This document shows, piece by piece, positions 1 to 5,141 of a DNA stretch of 5,141 bases (position 1 is its first letter; every line of letters begins with the position of its first letter). This DNA is from an uncultured Bacteroidota bacterium. Lineage in GTDB: Bacteria > Bacteroidota > Bacteroidia > Chitinophagales > Chitinophagaceae. A program made the translations under genes and the position numbers. Under the pieces are notes generated by a model. That model was not told where the DNA came from, did not search any database, and saw only the letters and a program-made list of their open reading frames with translations. The DNA lies in NCBI GenBank assembly GCA_946479535.1, contig CAMLGP010000278.1:1-5141 (forward strand). Reading direction: 5' to 3'.

Positions 1-462
1 ATTCTTAAATACAGCTTTGTCCGCATCTACATAGAGCGCAACAGCCTGTCCTACCGGCCCGGCTGAATTCACAAAGCTGATATTCTCAGCATAAAACCGG
101 TTACCTCATATCCTGGCTGTGAAAGAAGTAAATGTGGTGAGCTTTCCTCTTCCGGAGTAATCATTGAAAGTAATGATGGTTTTATCTACACTTTCACCAA
201 TAAAAGAAACATCAGTGTTGTTATCCGGCAATTCTATTTTCTCATTGTACACCCCGTTCTTTATGTAAAGTGTAATGCGTTCCAAAGGAAATACCCGCAT
301 GGCATCAATTGCATCCTGAATATATTTATAGTCTCCGCTACCGTCCTTGGCCACTGTAAATACATATTTGTATTGCTGAGGATTGGCAGTTTGTGCAAAC
401 ATTAACTGATTGCATAAAACGGAGATCAATAAAATCAAAGAAAATCTTTTTACCCTGGTCAT
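1..462 (-). pseudogene. Pectinesterase (CE8), interrupted by an in-frame stop; runs off left edge
   Basis: This is a secreted pectin methylesterase, which would remove methyl esters from homogalacturonan. Residues 1-23 form a signal peptide (basic MTRVKR, hydrophobic core, processing near FAQ). The mature N-terminus has the family's DGSGDYKYIQDAIDA (40-54), LYIKNGVYNEKI (65-76) and FIGE (87-90). The frame meets TGA at 106-108, after residue 118. The same frame then continues without a break for 35 codons to the window edge, reading GNRFYAENISFVNSAGPVGQ and then AVALYVDADKAVFKN, which includes the GQAVAL block with the oxyanion-hole Gln. The damage is therefore one nonsense codon, not a frameshift. 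Against the neighbouring pectinesterase, the stop falls at Arg123. One base change would restore Arg (CGA) or Ser (TCA). No in-frame ATG follows the stop within the window, so the visible part offers no obvious restart. The start lies 10 bp after the upstream pectinesterase's stop, so the two are probably co-transcribed. A sequencing error is the main alternative to a true pseudogene. Confidence 0.85.
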
Positions 463-472
463 AGTACGTAAG

Positions 473-1462
473 TTATTTTTCTTTTAGTGGATCCCATCCG
501 GGAAATACATTCTTTAAAGTTACCTGTTTCGCTTCCTGATCAGTTAGCTGTCTGCTCCAGCCCACTCTCTTTTGTGGATCGGCGGATGGTCCATAATTAT
601 TATACTCACTGTAGCGTGTTGTTTTATAATAATCTGTGGTATTCCAGTTACTCCATCCTTCTGCTCTGATATGCTGCCCGATAAAACAATGCATGTATAT
701 CACATTCGCATACGGCCGCCAGGGCCTTCCGAGTGATGCACTGTGAATGCTGGTATCGCCGGTTAACACACAATCATTAAACACATAGCCATAAGGATGT
801 TCCTTTGGGGTGGAAGCGGCAGTAATATGGGAATTCTTTTTGCTATGAATATGGCATTGCTGAAACCATACGGTAGATGAGCCAAAAATGAAATCGGTTG
901 TTCCTTCTATATAACAATGCTCATAGTACTGCCTGCTCTTTTCATTATTGGTAAATAATATATCCTGGTTTCCAGTAAAGCGGCAGTTCTTAAAAATGGC
1001 CCTGTCGCCATCTGATTCCATTGCCACTGCCTGCCCGGCTGTAAATCCTGCATCGTTTTCGAAGGTGATATTGCGGGCGGTGAAATTAGCTGCCCGGATC
1101 TTGCAGGTCCAGGAAGTCCTTGTATTGATGGTATCACCGGATGGTGATATTTTACCAGTATGATCATTCCAGATCAATAGGGTTGTGAATTTGTCCTCGC
1201 CTTCCAGGGTCACAAAATCCCGGGTTGAATCCAGGTATAATTTTTCCCTGTAAACTCCTTTTTTCACATAGATCAAAACCGGTTTCTTATTGTTGCGGGG
1301 AATTGCATTAAAGGCCTCCTGCACGGTTGTAAAATTCCCCTTTCCGTCCTGCGATACTACCAGCTTTTTTACCTGGCTTTCTGCCAGGTGGCTGAATATA
1401 ACTAATGCGGAGAACAATAGAATGCGGGGAAAGATGAGCAATCGTTTTACTGAAAACATCAT
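473..1462 (-). CDS. Secreted pectinesterase (carbohydrate esterase family 8)
   Basis: This enzyme hydrolyses methyl esters of polygalacturonate to pectate and methanol, outside the cytoplasm. It has 329 residues, normal for a single-domain bacterial pectinesterase. A signal peptide covers about 1-29 (KRLL, a long hydrophobic stretch, then LAES before Gln30). The right-handed beta-helix domain follows: DGKGNFTTVQEAFNAIP (39-55), IYVKKGVYREKLYL (64-77), VTLEGE (84-89). All catalytic blocks are present: GQAVA with Gln144, NQDILF with Gln166 and Asp167 (acid), TTDFIFG with Asp190 (nucleophile), and LGRPW with Arg246 and Trp248. The C-terminus carries the usual EGWSNWN and GWSRQLT segments. Translation may begin at either of two adjacent ATGs (1460-1462 or 1457-1459). 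No Shine-Dalgarno sequence is visible, as is common in Bacteroidota. It heads a probable two-gene unit with the interrupted pectinesterase 10 bp downstream and is divergent from the lipoprotein gene. The family call is firm. Substrate preference (pectin or short methylated oligomers) cannot be read from sequence. Confidence 0.95.
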   Translation of the reverse strand: MMFSVKRLLIFPRILLFSALVIFSHLAESQVKKLVVSQDGKGNFTTVQEAFNAIPRNNKKPVLIYVKKGVYREKLYLDSTRDFVTLEGEDKFTTLLIWNDHTGKISPSGDTINTRTSWTCKIRAANFTARNITFENDAGFTAGQAVAMESDGDRAIFKNCRFTGNQDILFTNNEKSRQYYEHCYIEGTTDFIFGSSTVWFQQCHIHSKKNSHITAASTPKEHPYGYVFNDCVLTGDTSIHSASLGRPWRPYANVIYMHCFIGQHIRAEGWSNWNTTDYYKTTRYSEYNNYGPSADPQKRVGWSRQLTDQEAKQVTLKNVFPGWDPLKEK

Positions 1463-1581
1463 TATGGCAATTGTAATGTAATGAATGATCTATCAATGCT
1501 ACATCGAAAATTTAACATGCCTTGAAAACAGGAGCGGAATATTTACGCAATCGTTCTCATTCAAGGGGTTAGAAGCAGTTT

Positions 1582-1596
1582 TCAGCTTAAAGCTGA
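1582..1596. promoter_or_regulatory. Interrupted palindrome, possible operator
   Basis: TCAGCTT, one A, then AAGCTGA: two perfect 7-bp arms around a single central base. The spacing is too tight for an RNA hairpin, but the symmetry suits a dimeric DNA-binding protein. It sits 120 bp upstream of the pectinesterase start and about 89 bp upstream of the lipoprotein start, and the 8-bp palindrome CTCCGGAG follows at 1600-1607. No regulator is encoded in the window. The symmetry is seen directly; the operator role is inference. Confidence 0.3.
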
Positions 1597-1642
1597 GTTC
1601 TCCGGAGGAAAATTTATCCCTGCCGAAGGGAGACAGGCCTCC

Positions 1643-1671
1643 TTTGGAATAGTTATGCCGATTTAGATTTG
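1643..1671 (+). promoter_or_regulatory. Candidate Bacteroidota-type promoter for the lipoprotein gene
   Basis: TTTG at 1643-1646 is followed after 17 bp by TAGATTTG at 1664-1671, an exact match to the Bacteroidota -7 consensus TAnnTTTG. Spacing is near the short end of the known range. If used, transcription would begin only about 5-10 bases before the ATG at 1685, an unusually short leader, so the match may be chance or translation may start at the second ATG (1691). Confidence 0.4.
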
Positions 1672-1684
1672 CCATTTAATTGAA

Positions 1685-2536
1685 ATGAAAATGAAAGCAC
1701 CCCTCCTTTGTTTTACCGCCCTGCTTGTGTTATTTGTTTCCTGCAAAAAATATCACGATAATCCGGCACCCAATATTCCACCCGTAAACAATCCTGGAAA
1801 TACTCCCAATAGTGATACCCCGAGACTAAAGGAAATGATCGTAAACAGGCTCCCCTCCCCCTATTATCATTTTGACTATGATGATTCCGGAAAGATCACC
1901 GGCGTCAATTATCAATCGGGGCTCAGGATATACACCGTTAGCTATACTGATAATAAGATCAGCCAGATGGAAAACATCATTGAGCCGGTGCGGGACAGGC
2001 TTCAATATATTTATAATAATGGAAGAGTGGTCCAGGTGAATATCATCAACCGGAATAATGTGATCTACCGGAGAGCATTTATGAATTATAGCGCTTCCAA
2101 TAAATTAACTAAAATATACTGGGAGGTGCTTGATAATGGCGGGTTCTCATCTGAACAGATGCTGGTCTTCTCTTATCATCCAGATGGCAACCTTAAGCAA
2201 ATGACCAATACCACTTTTGCTGTTGGTCCATTAACGGATGGAACTTTCAATGAAATCTATGATAACTATGATGACAAATTAGCCGTGGAGGGTTTTAATT
2301 TGCTAATTCCATTACCTCAAAATCATTTAATTCTTTTACCCGATGTGAAACTAATGGTCAATAATCCCCGCCATGTTGTTCGCACAGGAACAGGTACAGT
2401 TGATTACAACATAGATTATCAATATACTTATGATGATAAAGGCAGGCCCATTGCAAAAGCAGGAGATTTCGTATTCACAGACGGTAGCAATGCAGGTCAA
2501 CATACTGCATTAAGTACTACCTATAGCTGGTATTAA
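1685..2536 (+). CDS. Lipoprotein of unknown function with YD-like repeats
   Basis: I do not recognise a specific function. Residues 1-19 form a lipoprotein signal (MKMK, hydrophobic core, LFVS) followed by Cys20, the expected lipidation site. The mature protein begins CKK and then a Pro/Asn-rich flexible stretch (about 25-46), a common anchor design in Bacteroidota lipoproteins. The body repeats a hairpin-like unit of the form Y-x-Y-D/N-x-x-G-K/R-I/L: YDDSGKITGVNY (65-76), YTDNKISQM (87-95), YIYNNGRVVQVN (108-119), MNYSASNKLTKIYW (133-146), YHPDGNLKQM (164-173) and YTYDDKGRPIAKAG (247-260). This resembles YD/RHS-type repeats and Bacteroidota domains of the DUF4595 kind, suggesting a beta-rich surface or periplasmic protein. 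Two in-frame ATGs (1685 and 1691) could start it; neither has a Shine-Dalgarno sequence. It is a single gene, divergent from the pectinesterases and convergent with the dehydrogenase, so nothing ties it firmly to sugar metabolism. Confidence 0.85.
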   Translation: MKMKAPLLCFTALLVLFVSCKKYHDNPAPNIPPVNNPGNTPNSDTPRLKEMIVNRLPSPYYHFDYDDSGKITGVNYQSGLRIYTVSYTDNKISQMENIIEPVRDRLQYIYNNGRVVQVNIINRNNVIYRRAFMNYSASNKLTKIYWEVLDNGGFSSEQMLVFSYHPDGNLKQMTNTTFAVGPLTDGTFNEIYDNYDDKLAVEGFNLLIPLPQNHLILLPDVKLMVNNPRHVVRTGTGTVDYNIDYQYTYDDKGRPIAKAGDFVFTDGSNAGQHTALSTTYSWY

Positions 2537-2591
2537 ACTGTTCTAATTTTTTAATCGATTTCCCATTAATCATAACAGCGCCCTGCAAACT
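2537..2591. other. Short gap between convergent genes, no clear terminator
   Basis: This 55-bp gap separates the ends of the lipoprotein and dehydrogenase genes. It contains a T-rich run (2547-2552) and 5-bp pairing arms CTGTT (2538-2542) and AACAG (2574-2578), but the arms are far apart and AT-rich. A bidirectional terminator is expected here by position; no convincing one is seen. Confidence 0.35.
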
Positions 2592-4400
2592 TCATCGTTT
2601 AGCGGGGCTTTTTACTGCTTTATTTTTTACTGTTGTAGAAGGTTTTGCATTTCTAACCCTGTATACTTCTGCAGCTGTAACGGCAGCGGCTTTATTGCCA
2701 AAGCTGTTACGGATATAAGTGAGCACATCGGCGATCTGCTTATCAGAAAGATGTTTGAAATTGGGCATTGGGTTACTATAAGTCTCGCCATCAATTTCTT
2801 TATGAGACAATCCCTTCAATACTACATTGATCAATGGCGTTTTACTACCATTCACAAATTTGGCTTTGATCAGTGACGGAGACATATTTACTACTCCCCC
2901 TCCATCCAGCTGGTGGCAGGTTACACAACCAGCCATATATACCTGTTTGCCAGCTGCTATAGGTGATTTTGCCGTAGTTGATGTTACAGGCACCTTTTTA
3001 ACTGCAGTTGCAGGAGATTTTGCGGTAGGCTTTACTGCAGGTTTCTTAACTGAAGCAGTCCCAGTTCCTTTTGCAACAGTTTTGACAGGTACCGTTTTAA
3101 TGGCATCCGCCATTTTACCTCCGTTGGGATTATTATAGGTGATCTTATAAAGTGTTCCGCGCAGATCATCTGTTACATACAAAGATCCATCTGGTGCCTG
3201 TGCCAATCCACATGGACGATGATCAACTCTTCCGGAAGCAGTTTTTTGAGGAGAGCCGGAAAAATTATCAGCAAATATTTCCCATTGACCAAACGGCTTT
3301 CCATCCCTGAAAGGCTGAAACACTACAAAGAAACCCGCCTGTGGTTCGGGTGCGCGGTTCCAGGATCCATGAAATGCAATGAAAGCCCCATTACGATATT
3401 TCTCCGGAAATTGACTCCCGGTATAAAACAATATTGCATTGGGTGCAGTGTGCGCAGGGAATGCTGCAACCGGATCAATGAATTCACTGCTGCCCTCTTT
3501 TTTACCATCACCGCCATATTCGGGAGCCATCATTTTCTTTTTCTGGAAATTATCAAAATAGATATAAGGCCAGCCAGCATTATCTCCTTTATTCAAAGCA
3601 TACATGCATTCCGCAGGTAATTCAGCATTATCCTTCTGCGTATAGAGATCAGGAAAAATAGTATTGAGCTGATCCCTGCCATGCTGCATTACATATAATT
3701 TATTGGTCTGGTAATTCCAGTCAACTCCCACAACATTGCGCAATCCTGTAGCGTAGCGTATTCCATCTGAATAGGTCTGGTCTTTCTTATCCGGCCTGAA
3801 CATCCACACACCACCAGCGGTTTCCAATAGCGGACATCCCTGCATGCCCATTGAACCCTTCTGGCGATCGGCCTCCTGGCAGGAATTGGATGGACACCCA
3901 ATTGGTATGTACATATTGCCTTTATCATCCATCATGATGCTTTTGGTTTCATGCGTGCCCTTATCAACCAGTCCGGTTACAATGCGTTCAGGTGATGCAG
4001 TATCGATAACATGATTATCGGCATCCAGTTTATACCGGAACACTTCAGAATTGGAAGAAGTATATAAATAACCGTCTTTCAGAAAGACGCCTGTACCACC
4101 AAAATTTCCGAAGCCATATTTTACCTCGGCTTTATCATTCTCTTCATGAAGCATCAGGGTACCTACTCCATTTACACGACGAGCGAGGCGAACATAAATA
4201 TCATGTTGCGGTGTTATTACAAGGTGACGTGTTCTGCCCAACCGTTCTGCCAGTATGGCCACCTTAAAACCTGTGGGCGTCTTTACAAGGCTATCCGGAG
4301 CAGTAGTGACAGCAGCAGGGGTTTGAGAAAAAGATAAAATAGGAATAAGATTCAAAATAAAAACGATAGCAGGGAACAACCTGCGTAGTGAGATCATCAT
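2592..4400 (-). CDS. Periplasmic sorbosone/glucose dehydrogenase-type beta-propeller fused to cytochrome c
   Basis: A 602-residue exported protein in two parts. Residues 1-25 are a signal peptide (ISLRR, hydrophobic core, LSFS before Gln26). Residues about 40-422 form a six-bladed propeller of the soluble glucose / L-sorbosone dehydrogenase family, which typically uses PQQ to oxidise sugars or aldehydes. It shows GTHETKSI with His150 where the catalytic His is expected, TGLRNVVG (218-225) with the conserved Arg-Asn, GWPYIY (276-281), AFHGSWNR (342-349) and HRPCGLAQAPDGSLYVTDD (394-412). A Lys/Ala/Pro/Thr linker (about 435-480) leads to a class I cytochrome c with heme motif CVTCH (492-496; bases 2913-2927) and likely distal ligand Met545 in NPMPNF. 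The heme would take electrons from the propeller and hand them to the respiratory chain. The tail (about 585-602) is again Lys-rich. Cys169, Cys174 and Cys189 may form a disulfide. Start: adjacent ATGs at 4398-4400 and 4395-4397. It lies 62 bp after the dehydratase gene on the same strand. The exact substrate, and whether PQQ is bound, are not determined. Confidence 0.9.
   Translation of the reverse strand: MMISLRRLFPAIVFILNLIPILSFSQTPAAVTTAPDSLVKTPTGFKVAILAERLGRTRHLVITPQHDIYVRLARRVNGVGTLMLHEENDKAEVKYGFGNFGGTGVFLKDGYLYTSSNSEVFRYKLDADNHVIDTASPERIVTGLVDKGTHETKSIMMDDKGNMYIPIGCPSNSCQEADRQKGSMGMQGCPLLETAGGVWMFRPDKKDQTYSDGIRYATGLRNVVGVDWNYQTNKLYVMQHGRDQLNTIFPDLYTQKDNAELPAECMYALNKGDNAGWPYIYFDNFQKKKMMAPEYGGDGKKEGSSEFIDPVAAFPAHTAPNAILFYTGSQFPEKYRNGAFIAFHGSWNRAPEPQAGFFVVFQPFRDGKPFGQWEIFADNFSGSPQKTASGRVDHRPCGLAQAPDGSLYVTDDLRGTLYKITYNNPNGGKMADAIKTVPVKTVAKGTGTASVKKPAVKPTAKSPATAVKKVPVTSTTAKSPIAAGKQVYMAGCVTCHQLDGGGVVNMSPSLIKAKFVNGSKTPLINVVLKGLSHKEIDGETYSNPMPNFKHLSDKQIADVLTYIRNSFGNKAAAVTAAEVYRVRNAKPSTTVKNKAVKSPAKR
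2961..3098 (-). repeat. Degenerate 51-bp (17-codon) repeat encoding the interdomain linker
   Basis: Within the dehydrogenase-cytochrome gene, residues 435-480 are almost only Lys, Ala, Pro, Thr, Val, Ser and Gly. The unit TAKSPATAVKKVPVTST (459-475) is followed directly by TAKSPIAAG (476-484) and preceded by a more diverged unit (442-458). In DNA, the 16-mers starting at 2962 and 3013 agree at 14 of 16 bases and are exactly 51 bp apart. This fits old slippage or duplication extending a flexible tether between propeller and heme domain. Confidence 0.6.
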
Positions 4401-4462
4401 AACAATACAAGTTTAAAAAAGATTGCAATTGGCAGTTCAAATTAGGGCACAGAAATATTCAA
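4401..4462 (-). promoter_or_regulatory. 62-bp spacer upstream of the dehydrogenase gene, weak promoter candidate
   Basis: The spacer lies between the dehydratase stop and the dehydrogenase start. On the minus strand TAATTTG (4438-4444) resembles TAnnTTTG with one base missing, and a TTG (4460-4462) precedes it by 15 bp, shorter than usual. An AT-rich leader with ATTGCAAT, an 8-bp palindrome, follows. No terminator hairpin is visible, so readthrough from the dehydratase is possible, with or without a separate promoter. Confidence 0.25.
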
Positions 4463-5141
4463 TTAGTGCGAATCACGAGTAATCTTATCACCTGAATTAC
4501 CCACCAGGAACTCAAAATCAGCTCCTTTATCTGCCTGCTGCACGGTTTTGATATACAGACTGGCATACCCTCTTCCGGCAATCGGTTCAGGAGCTTTCCA
4601 GTTCTTCCTTCTTTTTTCCAGCTCCGCATCGCTCACATCCAGGTGCAATTTCCGGCTGGCCACATCCAGTTCAATGAAATCTCCATTCTGAACCAGTGCA
4701 AGCGCGCCACCAATTGCAGCCTCAGGCGATACATGCAAAACAACAGTTCCAAAAGCAGTTCCGCTCATGCGACCGTCCGAGATCCGCACCATATCTGTGA
4801 CGCCTTTTGCAAGGACCTTCTTCGGTAGTAACATATTTCCCACCTCGGGCATGCCGGGATATCCAACGGGACCTACATATTTCAAGACCATTACGCACGT
4901 TTCATCAATATCCAGATCAGGGTCATCCACCCGTGCATGGTAATCCTCAATGTTTTCAAATACCACGGCCCGGCCACGATGTTTCATCAATGCAGGTGTT
5001 GCAGCTGAAGGTTTGATCACTGCGCCGTTGACAGCCAGGTTTCCTTTAACCACGGCAATTCCCGCTTGTTTGATCATGGGTTTATCAACAGACGCAATAA
5101 CATCTGTGTTGTAACATTCAGTTTGTCCATCTATATTTTCC
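4463..5141 (-). CDS. IlvD/Edd-family dehydratase, probably sugar-acid (L-arabinonate/D-xylonate type); 5' part outside window
   Basis: The visible frame is the C-terminal 225 residues, roughly 40% of a family protein of about 570. It stays open to the right edge: before the Met at 5075-5077 it reads DVIASVDKP, so that Met is internal and not the start. The family dehydrates 2,3-dihydroxy acids to 2-keto acids with an Fe-S cluster and Mg2+; the cluster cysteines lie in the missing N-terminal part. Visible motifs are KGNLAVNGAVIKPSA, HRGRAVVFE, DIDETCVMVLKYVGP, GYPGMPEVGNM and ISDGRMSGTAFG. The Glu of GMPE lies 27 residues before the Ser of RMSG, matching the active-site pair I recall for L-arabinonate dehydratase (Glu453 and Ser480). 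The DETCVMVLK and RMSGTAFGTVVLH forms resemble arabinonate/xylonate dehydratases more than dihydroxy-acid dehydratase (IlvD), which usually has DGRFSG. It is therefore probably a cytoplasmic aldonate dehydratase, upstream of the sugar dehydrogenase on the same strand. Branched-chain IlvD remains a less likely alternative, and the exact substrate is open. Confidence 0.88.
   Translation of the reverse strand, partial: ENIDGQTECYNTDVIASVDKPMIKQAGIAVVKGNLAVNGAVIKPSAATPALMKHRGRAVVFENIEDYHARVDDPDLDIDETCVMVLKYVGPVGYPGMPEVGNMLLPKKVLAKGVTDMVRISDGRMSGTAFGTVVLHVSPEAAIGGALALVQNGDFIELDVASRKLHLDVSDAELEKRRKNWKAPEPIAGRGYASLYIKTVQQADKGADFEFLVGNSGDKITRDSH

Larger units (their letters stand above)
1463..1684. 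promoter_or_regulatory. Divergent intergenic region between the pectinesterase and lipoprotein genes
   Basis: This 222-bp gap must hold the promoters of both divergent genes. No ORF or RNA gene is evident. On the plus strand there is a good TTTG / TAnnTTTG candidate close to the lipoprotein start. On the minus strand no exact TAnnTTTG exists. The best partial matches are two copies of TAAATTTTC (plus-strand GAAAATTTA at 1506-1514 and 1608-1616), each 7 of 8 to the -7 consensus but without a convincing -33 element. Between them lie a 15-bp interrupted palindrome (1582-1596) and an 8-bp palindrome CTCCGGAG (1600-1607). Further short pairing arms, GGAGG (1604-1608) with CCTCC (1638-1642) and CCTG (1619-1622) with CAGG (1634-1637), could form a weak fold. 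Confidence 0.6.

Noticed and set aside
106..108. TGA read as selenocysteine or by programmed readthrough
   Set aside because: Pectinesterases have no Cys or Sec role at this position and no supporting RNA structure was noticed; a simple nonsense change is far more likely.
103..112. Frameshift as the cause of the pectinesterase interruption
   Set aside because: The reading frame is the same before and after the TGA, so a substitution explains it; no indel is needed.
907..1167. Open frames of 71-86 codons on both strands inside the pectinesterase gene
   Set aside because: They overlap a gene with a complete catalytic motif set and show no family signature of their own; they are shadows of its coding frame.
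1308..1496. Minus-strand 62-codon frame starting upstream of the pectinesterase
   Set aside because: It overlaps the pectinesterase signal-peptide region in another frame and has no recognisable features; a leader peptide cannot be supported.
1604..1642. GGAGG/CCTCC and CCTG/CAGG arms as a riboswitch or small RNA
   Set aside because: The stems are 4-5 bp, split by a 10-base bulge, and lie upstream of the candidate transcription start; there is no match to a known RNA family.
2538..2578. CTGTT / AACAG pair as a bidirectional terminator
   Set aside because: The arms are only 5 bp and 31 bases apart, with no GC-rich stem or adjoining T-tract.
2827..3620. Plus-strand open frames of 103 and 133 codons opposite the dehydrogenase gene
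   Set aside because: They are antisense to conserved propeller and cytochrome c sequence, and their translations look like reverse-strand noise, with no signal peptide or motif.
5075..5077. ATG at 5077 as the true start of the IlvD-like gene
   Set aside because: The frame continues upstream to the window edge with family-typical residues (DVIASVDKP), so the Met is internal.

Overview
The window looks like chromosomal DNA of a Bacteroidota, most plausibly a Chitinophagaceae-type soil or plant-associated bacterium. The signs are the absence of Shine-Dalgarno sequences before the starts, a possible TTTG / TAnnTTTG promoter, a lipoprotein with a Cys-Lys-Lys start to its mature part, exported proteins with processing sites just before Gln, and moderate GC. 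The family assignment is inference from style, not from a search.

Layout from left to right. (1) 1-462, minus strand: a second pectinesterase running off the left edge. It is interrupted by an in-frame TGA at 106-108, yet the same frame continues with family-typical sequence to base 1. (2) 473-1462, minus: a complete secreted pectinesterase of 329 residues with all catalytic residues, placed 10 bp upstream of gene 1 in a likely operon. (3) 1463-1684: a divergent intergenic region with two adjacent palindromes and one candidate Bacteroidota promoter. (4) 1685-2536, plus: a 283-residue lipoprotein of unknown function with YD-like repeats. (5) 2592-4400, minus, convergent with gene 4: a periplasmic sorbosone/glucose dehydrogenase-type beta-propeller fused to a C-terminal cytochrome c through a Lys/Ala/Pro/Thr linker built on a 17-residue repeat. 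(6) 4463-5141, minus, with its 5' end outside the window: the C-terminal 225 residues of an IlvD/Edd-family dehydratase. Its motifs point to a sugar-acid dehydratase of the L-arabinonate/D-xylonate type rather than the valine/isoleucine enzyme.

Together the genes suggest use of plant cell-wall material. Pectinesterases strip methyl esters from homogalacturonan outside the cytoplasm. A periplasmic dehydrogenase could oxidise released sugars and pass electrons through its own heme. A cytoplasmic aldonate dehydratase would fit non-phosphorylative breakdown of the resulting sugar acids. The last link is a hypothesis from gene order and family motifs.

I found no RNA gene, CRISPR array, transposase or clear mobile element. 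The most notable points are the nonsense codon in an otherwise intact pectinesterase, the dehydrogenase-cytochrome fusion with its repeat linker, and the sugar-acid character of the IlvD-like gene. None is a clearly new system.
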